NCBI GenBank assembly: GCA_963714205.1 | Contig: CAVQNQ010000002.1 | Coordinates: 806,001 to 870,000 of the forward strand | Length of the DNA stretch: 64,000 bases | DNA from: CAVQNQ01 sp963714205 | GTDB taxonomy: Bacteria > Acidobacteriota > Terriglobia > Bryobacterales > Bryobacteraceae | Direction of reading: 5' to 3' | In this document: piece by piece, positions 31,376 to 40,493 of the stretch | How the letters are laid out: each line of letters opens with the position of its first letter | Numbering within the stretch: position 1 is the stretch's first letter | Program-made: the position numbers and the translations under genes | Notes under the pieces: generated by a model | What the model was told of the DNA's origin: nothing | Database searches by the model: none | The model's input: only the letters and a program-made list of their open reading frames with translations

Positions 31376-32659
31376 CTACGCGTAGATCCCCCGCAGCTTG
31401 ATGGCGAAGGCCACGCGGTCCAGGGCCAGCATGTACGCCGCGATGCGGTTGTCGGCGCCATGCTTATCGGCATAGTCCACCACCGCGTCGAACGACTCAA
31501 CCATGATCTCCTGCAACCGCTCGTTCACCAGCGCTTCGTTCCAGAAGAAGCCCTGGCGATCCTGCACCCATTCGAAGTAAGAGACCGTCACGCCGCCGGC
31601 ATTGGCCAGAATGTCGGGAATCACGAAGACCTTCTTTTCGGCCAGGATGACATCGGCCAGCGGAGTGGTGGGGCCGTTAGCGCCTTCGCACAAAATCTTG
31701 CAGCGCAGCCGGTCCGCGTTTTCGGACGTGATGACGTTTTCCGTGGCGGCCGGCAGCAGCACTTCGCACTCCAGGAACAGGGCCTCGTGCTTGTCCATCG
31801 CTTCGCCGCCCGCGAAGCCGTTGATGGAGCCGGTCTCGTGGCGGTGCCGCTGCAGCGCGGCGATATCCAGACCGTGCGGATTGTAGACCGCGCCATCGTA
31901 TTCGACGATGCACACGATAGGGAATCCCATGGCGCTCATCAGCCGCGCGGCCATGCCGCCCACATTGCCGAATCCCTGGATAACCACGCGCGAGCTTTCC
32001 GGCTTCAACCCCAGGCGCGCGAGCGCCTTTAGCGTGACGATCATGCAGCCGCGCCCGGTGGCCTCCGGCCGCCCCCGAGAACCGCCCAGCGACATCGGCT
32101 TGCCGGTGACCACCGCCGTGACCAGACGGCCCATGTGCATGGAGTAAGTGTCCATGATCCACGCCATCACCTTCTCGTTGGTGTTGACGTCGGGCGCCGG
32201 AACGTCGCGCTCCGGGCCGAGAAACTCGATGATCTCGGCCGTGTAGCGCCGCGTCAGCTTCTCCAGCTCGAAATCCGAGAGCAGGTTGGGATCGCAGATC
32301 ACGCCGCCCTTGCCGCCGCCGAAGGGGATGTTGACCACGGCGCACTTCCATGTCATCCAGGACGCCAGGGCGCGCACCTCGTCGAGCGTCACATCGGGCG
32401 CGAAACGGATGCCCCCCTTGGCCGGGCCGCGCGCCAGCGAATGCTGCACGCGGTAGCCGGTGAAAACCTCCAGGCGGCCATCGTCGAGCTGCACGGGGAT
32501 GTTGACGGTGATCTCCTTGGCGGGCGCCCGCAGCACCTTGCACATGCCCTCATCCAGCTTCAGGCGCCGGGCGGCCTCGTCGAAACGCGCGGCCGCGGCC
32601 AGCCACGGGTTCTTCTCGTTCTCGAAGGAAATAGAAACAGGCGGTGCGAACGTGGCCAC
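31376..32659 (-). CDS. gdhA: Glutamate dehydrogenase (Glu/Leu/Phe/Val family)
   Basis: Reversible oxidative deamination of glutamate to 2-oxoglutarate and ammonia. Visible: GPAKGGIRFAPDVTLDEV and CAVVNIPFGGGKGGVICDP (substrate site with catalytic Lys), APDVNTNEKVMAW, and the NAD(P)-binding GFGNVGGMAARL. The 427 residues match the hexameric bacterial/archaeal type. The GTG start at 32659 has GGAGG eight bases upstream. Cofactor preference is not decided by eye. Confidence 0.93.
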   Translation of the reverse strand: MATFAPPVSISFENEKNPWLAAAARFDEAARRLKLDEGMCKVLRAPAKEITVNIPVQLDDGRLEVFTGYRVQHSLARGPAKGGIRFAPDVTLDEVRALASWMTWKCAVVNIPFGGGKGGVICDPNLLSDFELEKLTRRYTAEIIEFLGPERDVPAPDVNTNEKVMAWIMDTYSMHMGRLVTAVVTGKPMSLGGSRGRPEATGRGCMIVTLKALARLGLKPESSRVVIQGFGNVGGMAARLMSAMGFPIVCIVEYDGAVYNPHGLDIAALQRHRHETGSINGFAGGEAMDKHEALFLECEVLLPAATENVITSENADRLRCKILCEGANGPTTPLADVILAEKKVFVIPDILANAGGVTVSYFEWVQDRQGFFWNEALVNERLQEIMVESFDAVVDYADKHGADNRIAAYMLALDRVAFAIKLRGIYA

Positions 32660-32692
32660 GTTTATGCCTCCGGCTTACATTATGCCAGACCG

Positions 32693-34153
32693 CTACGACC
32701 CCACCACTTCCAACGCCTTCAGGATGACCGGGTCGCGCTGCGCCTCGACTTCGTCGCCCTTCTCTACGCCCAGCGCCTGGTTGAAAATCTCCGTCTTGAT
32801 GCGGTTGATAACGAATTCCCGATCCGCCGTCCACTCCCCCACGCTCGGCTGGATCCTGCGGGCGCTCGCAAATGCGCGGAATTCGTCGAGCACCTCGGGC
32901 GTGGCTTCAAACTCCTCGGTCACCTTGTTCCGCCGCAGGTAGTCGGTGGCAAATTCGGTGAACAAGCCGCTGGCATCCAGCACCAATTCCAGGCGGTCGA
33001 GGGACGCCGGTTGAACCTCGATATCCGGTTGGATGCCGCCTCCGCCCGTAACCGGGCGGCCCTTATCCGTGTGGAACTCGGTCTGCCGGTTGGGATGCGC
33101 CGTGGCGCCGGAAAGCTCGAAGCGGGCCGCCTCGAGCGGCTTCTGAATGGATCGGCCGCTGGGCGTGTAGTACAGCGCGGTGGTAAGCGCCATCCCGGTG
33201 CCGCCCGCCAACGGGAAGACGCTCTGCACAAGACCCTTTCCGTAACTGGGGACGCCGAGGATAGTGGCGCGGTCGTGATCCTGCATGGCTCCCGAGACGA
33301 TCTCCGCGGCGCTGGCGGTCTTCTCGTTGACCAGGATGGCGAGCTTGAACGCGTAAGGCTTGGCATCGGGCGGGACCAGCTCCGAGTGCTCGGGGGTGTG
33401 GCGCCCTCGCACGGTGACGATCTTCTGATCGGGCTTGAGAAACAGAGAGGCGGTCTGGATGGCCGCGCCCACCAGACCGCCGGGATTGTTGCGCAGGTCC
33501 AGCACCAGTCCGGCCAGGTGGGTGCCGCCCAGCTTCTCGATGGCTTCGCGGAGCTGCGCGGCGGTGTTCTCATCGAAGCTCGACACCTTTATGTAGCCGA
33601 TGCCGGCGCCGATGAAAAACGCGCGCTCCACGCTGGGCGATTGCAGATCTTCGGGTGTCAGCACGAATCGCATGGTGCGCGCCGAGCCGGGCCGGCGCAC
33701 GTCGAGCTGTGCCTGCCGCTGTCGCGTTTCGGTAAGCAGCTCGGTGAGCTGCTCGACATCGAGCGGCGCCACGGCGTAGCCGTTGATGGACACGAATTCG
33801 TCGCCCGGCGAAAGGCCCGATTTCGCCGAGGGCGTCCCGGGCAAAGTCTGCAAGACGATCACGCGGCCGGGCAGCAACGACACTACGCTGCCGAAGCCCT
33901 TCTGCGTGGAGGACTCCATCTTCTTGAGCTGCTCGAACTGGCCGGGATCGAAGAAAACCGAATGCGGATCGAGTGTGCGCAGAAGCCCCGGAATGGCGCC
34001 CTGATAGAAGATCTGTTCGGAAGGCGCCGCGCTGGCGGCATTTCCTTCTACGATGGAGTAGGCTTCCAGCACCCGTTTCATCTGCGATTCGAGATCGTCG
34101 GCCGCCGCGAAAGTGGTGGCCGCGCAGACCAGAACGGCGGTGAAACGAAACAT
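32693..34153 (-). CDS. S41-family C-terminal processing protease with PDZ domain
   Basis: Periplasmic tail-specific protease of the CtpA/Prc family. Signal peptide MFRFTAVLVCAATTFAAADD; PDZ domain around VSLLPGRVIVLQTLPGTPSA and LSPGDEFVSINGY; catalytic Ser in EKTASAAEIVSG and Lys in VPSYGKGLVQS. ATG 34153 begins the signal peptide and overlaps the stop of the upstream Uma2 gene by one base. The open frame continues upstream but without coding character. The substrate is unknown. Confidence 0.92.
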   Translation of the reverse strand: MFRFTAVLVCAATTFAAADDLESQMKRVLEAYSIVEGNAASAAPSEQIFYQGAIPGLLRTLDPHSVFFDPGQFEQLKKMESSTQKGFGSVVSLLPGRVIVLQTLPGTPSAKSGLSPGDEFVSINGYAVAPLDVEQLTELLTETRQRQAQLDVRRPGSARTMRFVLTPEDLQSPSVERAFFIGAGIGYIKVSSFDENTAAQLREAIEKLGGTHLAGLVLDLRNNPGGLVGAAIQTASLFLKPDQKIVTVRGRHTPEHSELVPPDAKPYAFKLAILVNEKTASAAEIVSGAMQDHDRATILGVPSYGKGLVQSVFPLAGGTGMALTTALYYTPSGRSIQKPLEAARFELSGATAHPNRQTEFHTDKGRPVTGGGGIQPDIEVQPASLDRLELVLDASGLFTEFATDYLRRNKVTEEFEATPEVLDEFRAFASARRIQPSVGEWTADREFVINRIKTEIFNQALGVEKGDEVEAQRDPVILKALEVVGS

Positions 34154-34713
34154 CAATCGGGCCAGATCCCTGTGATATCCACTTGGACGCTGGGAAAGCT
34201 CCGGGGTTTCAGGAGACCCTCGGCCAAGATGGGCGCGCTGCCTCGCAGGTAGCCGTTCTCGAGGTAGAGAATCTCCACGGTGCGGGCTTCCGGCGAGACG
34301 ACCCAAACTTCGGGGACGCCGAGCGCAGCGTAATCGCCCAGTTTCTCTTCGCGCTCGCGGCGTGTATTGGAGGGCGAGAGGACCTCGACAACAAGCTGCG
34401 GAGCCGAATGGATGTAGCCGTCCTGCTCGACGATGGTGCTGGCTTCAAATACCGCCAGATCGGGCACGCGCTCCGTCAGAGGTTCGCGGCGGATAATCAA
34501 TCCGAATTGCGCGACCGTCACGGTAACAACCCGACTGTCAATCTGCGGCCGAATCTGGTCATAAATCCTGGAAACGATCTGGCTGTGATTCCACTTGGGT
34601 GCGGGCATAAGGCGGATTTCGCCGTTCACTACCTCTTCGATCTCGTCGGTGACCTCGGGCATGCGCAGCCACTCTTCATAAGTGACCGTTTTCGAGCTGG
34701 GCAGACTCGCCAT
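34153..34713 (-). CDS. Uma2 family (DUF820) restriction-endonuclease-fold protein
   Basis: Member of the Uma2/DUF820 family, a PD-(D/E)xK nuclease-like fold that is abundant in cyanobacteria and some acidobacteria, with no settled cellular role. The 186 residues show the family pattern YEEWLRMPE, IEEVVNGEIRLMPAP, the acidic core ERVPDLAVFEAS followed by APQLVVEVLSPSNTRRERE, and KLGDYAALGVPEVWVV. The D...ExK-like core is complete (PDLAV; EVLSPS). It sits between ddl and the S41 protease, with a one-base overlap with the latter, so it is transcribed with housekeeping genes. Confidence 0.88.
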   Translation of the reverse strand: MASLPSSKTVTYEEWLRMPEVTDEIEEVVNGEIRLMPAPKWNHSQIVSRIYDQIRPQIDSRVVTVTVAQFGLIIRREPLTERVPDLAVFEASTIVEQDGYIHSAPQLVVEVLSPSNTRREREEKLGDYAALGVPEVWVVSPEARTVEILYLENGYLRGSAPILAEGLLKPRSFPSVQVDITGIWPD

Positions 34714-34722
34714 GTCTTTATT

Positions 34723-35700
34723 CTATCGCGTGAACTTAGTCGCCTTCCGCTGCTCATGCCGCTCCAGCGCCAGCTCGATCAGCTTATCCACCAGCGCCGC
34801 GAAAGGAAGGCCGCTGTGCTCCCACATCTTGGGGTACATGCTGATCGACGTGAAACCCGGAATCGTGTTGATCTCGTTGATGTACAGCTTGCCGGTGGCG
34901 CTTTCGAGCAGAAAATCCACGCGGCCCATGCCCTCGCATTCCACGGCTTTGTAGCACTCGACGGCCAGCCGCCGTAGCTCGGTCGTCTGTTCCGCCGCGA
35001 GGTCCGCGGGGACCTGCGTCCCGGCCCGGTCCAGCAGATACTTGTCGTCGTAATCGTAGAAATCGCGCGAGGGCAGAATCTCGCATGGCACCGACGCCAC
35101 CGGCGCCTGGTTGCCCAGCACCGCGCACTCGAACTCGCGGCCCAGGATCGCCCGCTCCACAATCACCTTGCGGTCATACTGCGCCGCCAGCGCGATGGCC
35201 GCTTCCAGCTCGCGGGGATCTCGCGCCTTCGAAATCCCCAGTGACGACCCCAGGTTGGCCGGCTTGACGAACATGGGGAAGGGCAGCCGCTCGCAGGCTT
35301 CGACGATGCCGGGCGCCTCCCGCGTCACCCTGACGTACTCCACCACGGGCAAGCCGCGCTCCAGGCACACGCGCTTCATCATCTCCTTGTCCATGGAAAC
35401 GGCCGACCCCAGCACGCCCGCGCCCACGTAGGCCAAATCGGCCAGCTCGAGCAGCCCCTGCACGGTGCCATCCTCGCCGAAAGTGCCGTGCAGCACCGGG
35501 AAGACCACGTCGATATCCGGCTGCGCGCCCGGTTCGGGCAGGATCGGCCGCGGGCTCCATTTACCGTCCTTAGCGATGAAGTACTCGAGGGTCTCGTACC
35601 TGGCGGGGTCCATCGCGTGCAGGATGGCCTTGGCCGAGCGGATCGACACTTCGTGCTCGCCGCTGCGGCCGCCGTAGAGGACGGCTACGCGTAATTTCAT
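34723..35700 (-). CDS. ddl: D-alanine--D-alanine ligase
   Basis: Forms the D-Ala-D-Ala dipeptide for peptidoglycan precursors. The N-terminal motif VLYGGRSGEHEVSIRSA, the ATP-grasp core (GLPVVEYVRVTR, FVKPANLGSSLGISKA) and the C-terminal metal site YINEINTIPGFTSISMYP are present. The 325-residue protein starts at ATG 35700, which overlaps the arginase stop by four bases (ATGA). The open frame reaches 35955 but only inside the arginase gene. Confidence 0.95.
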   Translation of the reverse strand: MKLRVAVLYGGRSGEHEVSIRSAKAILHAMDPARYETLEYFIAKDGKWSPRPILPEPGAQPDIDVVFPVLHGTFGEDGTVQGLLELADLAYVGAGVLGSAVSMDKEMMKRVCLERGLPVVEYVRVTREAPGIVEACERLPFPMFVKPANLGSSLGISKARDPRELEAAIALAAQYDRKVIVERAILGREFECAVLGNQAPVASVPCEILPSRDFYDYDDKYLLDRAGTQVPADLAAEQTTELRRLAVECYKAVECEGMGRVDFLLESATGKLYINEINTIPGFTSISMYPKMWEHSGLPFAALVDKLIELALERHEQRKATKFTR

Positions 35701-36611
35701 AGAATGCGCTTTCCCAATGCGGACATCACCAGCTCGACCGCCAGATCGGCCGTGCGGTTCACCTCGTCGATCACGGGGTTCACCTCCACCACCTCGAGCG
35801 AGAGCATCTTCCCGGAATCGCAGATCATTTCCATGGCCAGGTGCGCCTCGCGATACGTGACGCCGCCGCGCACCGGCGTTCCCACGCCCGGCGCGTCCTG
35901 GGGATCCACGAAATCCATGTCCAGCGAAAGATGGAATCCGGCGGTGCCCTGGCATGCCACCCGCACCGCCTCTTCCATCACCGAGCGCAGCCCGCGCTCG
36001 TCGATATCGCGCATGGTGAAAGCGTGCACTCCGGAATCGCGCACGTTCGGTTTTTCAGTCTGATCCACGTCGCGCAGCCCGACAATGGCCACGTTCCGCG
36101 GAGCCACCATGGGCTTATAGCCCACCAGCTCGCTCAGCTCGCGCGGTCCCAGGCCCACGATGCAGGCCAAGGGCATGCCGTGCACGTTCCCGCTGGGGCT
36201 GGAATCGGGCGTATTCATATCCGCGTGCGCGTCCAGCCAGATCAGGCCGATGCTTTCATCGCGCTGGCGGAAGAAGCGCGAGACCCCGCCCACCGTTCCG
36301 GCCGCGACGGAGTGATCGCCGCCCAGGACCAGCGGCACCACGCCGCGCGCCAGGGCCTCGCCCACCAGCCCGGCCAGGCGGCCGCACGCAGCCGCGATCT
36401 GCGGCAGGTACTTGGCCCGCGAGTCTCCCTCGGGCAGAGCCTCGGCCTGTTCCGCGTGGATGTTGCCGAGGTCTTCGACCTCATAGCCGAGCGCCGCCAC
36501 GCGCGCGTTTAGATTGGCCACGCGCAGCGCGGAAGGCCCCATATCGACGCCGCGCCGCCCCTGCCCCAGGTCGAGCGGCGCTCCGATGATGGCGATGTGA
36601 GATTGGCGCAT
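35697..36611 (-). CDS. rocF: Arginase
   Basis: Hydrolyses arginine to ornithine and urea with a dinuclear manganese centre. The ureohydrolase metal ligands are visible: GGDHSVAAGT, WLDAHADMNTPDSS with NVHGMPLA, and LDMDFVDPQDAPGVGTP. The N-terminal GAPLDLGQGRRGVDMGPSALR is the arginase (not agmatinase) form. Length 304 is normal. Overlaps ddl by four bases and follows asnS by 21 bases. No urease or ornithine gene is near. Confidence 0.92.
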   Translation of the reverse strand: MRQSHIAIIGAPLDLGQGRRGVDMGPSALRVANLNARVAALGYEVEDLGNIHAEQAEALPEGDSRAKYLPQIAAACGRLAGLVGEALARGVVPLVLGGDHSVAAGTVGGVSRFFRQRDESIGLIWLDAHADMNTPDSSPSGNVHGMPLACIVGLGPRELSELVGYKPMVAPRNVAIVGLRDVDQTEKPNVRDSGVHAFTMRDIDERGLRSVMEEAVRVACQGTAGFHLSLDMDFVDPQDAPGVGTPVRGGVTYREAHLAMEMICDSGKMLSLEVVEVNPVIDEVNRTADLAVELVMSALGKRIL

Positions 36612-36632
36612 GCTGCTCTTGAAGCCGCCGGC

Positions 36633-37942
36633 TTATGGGTGCAACCGGTACAGCATTCTCGGAAACGCGATGGTTTCCCGGATATGCTCCAGCCCGCAGA
36701 TCCAGGCCACGCACCGCTCGATGCCCATGCCGAACCCGCCGTGCGGCACCGTGCCGTACTTGCGCAGATCGATATACCAGTCGAAGGCTTCCTTGGGCAG
36801 ATGGTGCTCCTCGATGCGCTTCAGCAGCAGCTCCAGGTCGTGAATGCGCTGGCCGCCGCCGATGATCTCGCCATAGCCTTCGGGCGCGAGCACGTCCACG
36901 CCCAGCACCACCTCGGGCCGCTCCGGCGTCGGGCTGGAAATAGAAGGCCTTGAAGCAGGCCGGGAAACGGTCCACTATGATGGGCCGGTCGGCGGCCTCG
37001 GTCAGCAGCGTCTCGTCGGTGCCGCCGAAATCGCCGCCCCACTTGATTTCGCTGCCCTTGGCCTGTAAGAGCCTGACCGCTTCGTCGTAGCTCATGCGCG
37101 GGAACGGCGCCTGGATGAGCTTCCAGCTTGGCCACGTCGCGCTCCAGCCGCTTCAGCTCTTCGCGCCGGTTTTCGAGCACGCGCCCCACGATGAATACGA
37201 TCAACTCTTCGGCCACCCGCTTGATGTCTTCGATCGTGGCGTAGGCCATCTCCGGTTCCACCATCCAGAATTCGGTCAGGTGGCGGCGCGTTTTGGATTT
37301 CTCGGCGCGAAAGGTCGGCCCGAAGCAGTAGACCTTCCCCAGCGCCATCGCGGTGGCTTCGTTGTAGAGCTGGCCGGATTGCGTCAGGTAGGCTTTGTCG
37401 TCTTCGAAGTAATCCACCTCGAACAGCGTGGTGGTGCCCTCGCAGGCCGCCGGCGTGAAGATAGGCGTGTCCACCAGCGTGAAGCCGTGCGAATCGAAAT
37501 AGTCGCGCACCGCCTTGATGACTTCGTGCCGCACCTTCAGAATGGCGTGCTGGCGCTGGCTGCGCAGCCACAGATGGCGGTGATCCATCAGAAAGTCGAT
37601 GCCGTGCTCCTTGGGGGTGATCGGGTAGGGGTCGGTTTCCGGAACGCGCTGCACCACTTCTACGTTCTCCACATCCATCTCGTAACCGCCGGGAGCGCGC
37701 GGCTCGGCGCGGATCTTCCCCGTCACGATGAGCGAGCATTCCTGCGTGAGGTTCTTGATGGTCTCGAACAACTCTTCCGGCAGGGAAGATTTCACGGCCA
37801 CGCATTGCATCAGCCCGTAGCCATCCCGCAGGATAGGGAAGGCGATCTTTCCCGAGCGGCGCAGGTTGTACAGCCAGCCGGCGAGCTCCACCGTCTCGCC
37901 CACGTGGCGCGACGCCTCGGCAATCGTGATTCGCGGAATCAT
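36633..37942 (-). pseudogene. asnS: Asparaginyl-tRNA synthetase, disrupted by two frameshifts
   Basis: Class II synthetase charging tRNA-Asn. The N-terminal OB fold (VELAGWLYNLRRSGKIAFP), motif 2 (FRAEKSKTRRHLTEFWMVEPE region) and motif 3 (GFGMGIERCVAWICG) are all present, but in three reading frames. The frame breaks after KLEA, where GCTC at 37117-37120 replaces a triplet, and continues one frame over as IQAPFPRMSYDEAV. It breaks again at 36924-36927 (four bases where three are expected), then resumes as ERPEVVLGVDVLAPEG. Both are single-base insertions in the same direction, so they do not compensate. An essential gene with perfect coding character on both sides of each break suggests sequence error. 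True decay would require tRNA-Asn to be made by amidation. Confidence 0.9.
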
Positions 37943-37945
37943 ACG

Positions 37946-38776
37946 CTACAGATCTTCCAATCTATCGAACGTTTCCTTCACCACATCCAGGGGATGGGCC
38001 ATGCCGGGCACCTCCCTCAGCTCCAGCAGCAGGGGATACTGCCCGTCCCGGCTGCGCAGCATTTGCATGGCGTCCCGCCAGTCGATCGTGCCGCCCTCCG
38101 CGATCAGGGGGAACAGGTGGATGTCGTCCTTGCCGTTGTTGTCGTGAATGTGGGTGGAACGGATGCGCTCCTTCATGAGGTGGAAGGCCGTCTCCACGCC
38201 CTCGTTCATGTTGGCGTGGCCTACGTCGAATGCGAAATTCATGCGCAGGTGGGTGGTTTCCCCGAACATCAGGAGACGCTCGGCGCTGGAGAGGCCGTTG
38301 GGGATGTTCTCGAGCAGGATCTCCACGCCGCGCTGGCCCGCGAACAGGTTCAACTGTTCGAGCGCGGAGAACGCCGCGTCCACCTTGTGCATGTCGAATT
38401 CCTCGCCGCCCACGCCCAAGTGTTGAATCAGGTAGCGGAACGGCGCCACCTCGGCGATTTCCAGGACGCGCTTGATTTCGTCCACCATCTGGAGCCGCTG
38501 GCCCTTGACGCGCTCGGTGATATTCAGGATGGATTGCGGCCCGGAGCGTCCCCAGATCTCGTCCGTGTACATAGGGGCGTGCAGCGCGTGCAGCTTCAGC
38601 CCGGAATCCTGGAACCAGTGGCCCAGTTCGGCCACCTGGGCCTTGTCCCGCTAATCCAGGTGCTGGCGCCCGCAGAAGATCTCTACCGCCGGAATGCCAG
38701 CCTGTTCGATGCGGTTCAACAGCGCGGTGGTCAGACGATGATTGACGAACAGGTGGGTGGACAATGCGTGATTCAT
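37946..38776 (-). pseudogene. Sugar phosphate isomerase/epimerase (TIM barrel) with in-frame TAG
   Basis: Xylose-isomerase-like TIM barrel protein of the AP-endonuclease-2 superfamily. The main part shows LHALHAPMY, ENIPNGLSSAERLL, FAFDVGHANM and THIHDNNGKDDIHL, a metal-site pattern typical of the family. The first 41 codons run from ATG 38776 (MNHALSTHLF, then VEIFCGRQHLD). At 38651-38653 a TAG stop follows, and the frame continues directly as RDKAQVAELGHWF. Related proteins commonly have Tyr in this place, so a single TAC or TAT to TAG change explains it. The piece after the stop could restart at GTG 38635 but would lack the first barrel strand. Four bases separate it from asnS. Confidence 0.82.
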
Positions 38777-38842
38777 GTCGATCTCAGTATCCCTCCGCGA
38801 TCGCCGCGATCACCAGCTTTGAGCGCATGAACCTCGATTTTA

Positions 38843-39559
38843 CTATGCCGGATTCGTGCGGCGTCTGCGCCATTCGAACAGCGCCACGCCCGCCGCCACC
38901 GAAACGTTCAGCGACGATATCTTGCCCGCCACGGGAATGCGGATGGTCGCGTCGCAGTGTTTGCGCGTCTGCTCGTGCAGCCCCTTGCCTTCGCCGCCCA
39001 CGACCAGCGCGGTGGGGGTGTTGTACTCGACGCGCGTGTACTCTTCTTCGCCGCGCTCATCCAGGCCGTAGATCCAGTAGCCCTTCTCCTTGAGCTCCTC
39101 GAGCGCACGGTTCACGTTGGTCACGCGCACCACCGGCAGGTATTCCAGCGCGCCGGACGCGGCCTTCGCCACCACGTCCGTGACGCTCGCCGCGCGCCGC
39201 TCCGGAATCACCACCGCTCCCGCTCCCGCCGCGTGCGCCGTGCGGATGACGGCTCCCAAATTGTGCGGGTCTTCCACGCCATCGAGCACCACCAGCAGCT
39301 CCGCTCCGGCCACGCTCTCGAGCTCCTGGTAGCGGCTGGCCGCGCCCATGGCCACCACGCCCTGGTGCGCCGGGCTGCCCGCCAGCCGGTCGAGCGCCGC
39401 CCGCGGCTCGAAACGAACCGGAACCGCGGCGCGGCGCGCCAGGTCGATGATTTCCTGGAGCCGCGGACCGCCGGCGCCCTGCGCTACCAGCACCCGTTCG
39501 AGTGGATGATGCGCCCGGAGGGCCTCCGCGATAGGGTGAATTCCGCTGAGAATGGACAT
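38843..39559 (-). CDS. rlmB: 23S rRNA (guanosine-2'-O-)-methyltransferase, TrmH/RlmB family
   Basis: SPOUT-class RNA 2'-O-methyltransferase. The N-terminal substrate-binding domain starts ILSGIHPIAEALRA. The trefoil-knot motifs are VVLDGVEDPHNLGAVIRTA, VVGGEGKGLHEQTR and ISSLNVSVAAGVALFEW. The 238 residues match RlmB, which modifies G2251 in E. coli numbering, but a tRNA target (TrmH) cannot be excluded by sequence alone. Confidence 0.9.
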   Translation of the reverse strand: MSILSGIHPIAEALRAHHPLERVLVAQGAGGPRLQEIIDLARRAAVPVRFEPRAALDRLAGSPAHQGVVAMGAASRYQELESVAGAELLVVLDGVEDPHNLGAVIRTAHAAGAGAVVIPERRAASVTDVVAKAASGALEYLPVVRVTNVNRALEELKEKGYWIYGLDERGEEEYTRVEYNTPTALVVGGEGKGLHEQTRKHCDATIRIPVAGKISSLNVSVAAGVALFEWRRRRTNPA

Positions 39560-39574
39560 GGAGTTGGCTGGGAT

Positions 39575-40474
39575 CTACTTCTCCGGTTCGATCTCCAGCC
39601 CATTATTGAAGCGGTTGGTGAAGTTCGCCATGGCCGCCACGAGCGTGATCTCTACGATCTGCTCGCTCGTGAAATGCTCGAGGAGCGCGGCGCGGCTCTC
39701 CTGGGCATCGGCCGTCTGAGTCAGCTCGCGGGCGTACCGGATGACGGCGCGCTCGGTCTCGGAAAAATCGTGGTCCTGCTCGGTCTGAAGAGCGCGCAGC
39801 TCCTCTTCGGTGAGGCCCGCCTTCCTGCCGCCGGCCGTGTGGACGGCCAGGCAATAGGCGCACTCGTTGGCGTAGGAGCAGGCCAGGTAGACCAGCTCCT
39901 TGAGGCGGCGCTCCACAGAGCCCGGCCCCATTACCGCGCCATAAAAGGGCACGAAAGTCTTGAGCGCCTCGGGCCGGTTGGCCATGCTGCGGAAGAAGTG
40001 ACTGGGGCGGCGGCTCTTGGCTTCCAGGCTGGCCAGAAATTCGTCCTGGGAAGGATCTATCAGCTTGATTGCGCTTGCCATACGAACCAGTATAGAGGCG
40101 GCCTGCTCGCGAATAAATTTGAGGTCGCCCTCGATGAAGTCGAATTCCGTGAGTTTGCCCACTGGAGACCAGCGCATTTCGTGGAAAATCAGGTTTCGCG
40201 GCTCGCCCGTGAACGACCGCACCTGGATGAAGATCAGCTCGATGGGGTTTCTCCCCGGATAACAGACCGGGTAGCACGCGATCTCCCGGCCGGCGGCTTC
40301 GAGGATGCCGAGCTCCTCCTCGAGTTCCCGCGCGAGCGCCTGGGCCGGCGTCTCGCCCGGCTCCACTTTTCCGCCCGGGAATTCCCACTTGAGCGGATGC
40401 GTCTGGTCCGCGCGCCGCCGGCAGATCAGAACCCGGCCGGCGCTCTCGATCACGGCCGCGACCACCTGAAGCAT
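39575..40474 (-). CDS. NUDIX hydrolase fused to an AhpD/carboxymuconolactone-decarboxylase-like domain
   Basis: Two-domain protein. The N-terminal ~130 residues are a MutT-like NUDIX domain with a complete Nudix box (GGKVEPGETPAQALARELEE followed by ELGI), suited to hydrolysing oxidised nucleoside triphosphates. The C-terminal ~165 residues form an alkylhydroperoxidase-like domain with the redox motif NECAYCLAVH (ExxCxxCxxxH). The junction ...AASILVR-MASAIKLID has no linker, and there is no ribosome binding site before the internal ATG. The fusion may be genuine or may come from a lost stop or an indel. ATG 40474 was chosen; ATG 40495 is possible. Only 19 bases separate it from the divergent IscU-like gene. 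Confidence 0.82.
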   Translation of the reverse strand: MLQVVAAVIESAGRVLICRRRADQTHPLKWEFPGGKVEPGETPAQALARELEEELGILEAAGREIACYPVCYPGRNPIELIFIQVRSFTGEPRNLIFHEMRWSPVGKLTEFDFIEGDLKFIREQAASILVRMASAIKLIDPSQDEFLASLEAKSRRPSHFFRSMANRPEALKTFVPFYGAVMGPGSVERRLKELVYLACSYANECAYCLAVHTAGGRKAGLTEEELRALQTEQDHDFSETERAVIRYARELTQTADAQESRAALLEHFTSEQIVEITLVAAMANFTNRFNNGLEIEPEK

Positions 40475-40493
40475 GCCATTATTGGAACACAGC

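Noticed and set aside
28944..31385. 813-codon plus-strand frame opposite mutS
   Set aside because: Same reason: mirror of mutS coding bias, with no recognisable domain.
32135..34252. 705-codon plus-strand frame across gdhA and the S41 protease
   Set aside because: Runs across two real genes on the other strand and shows no domain.
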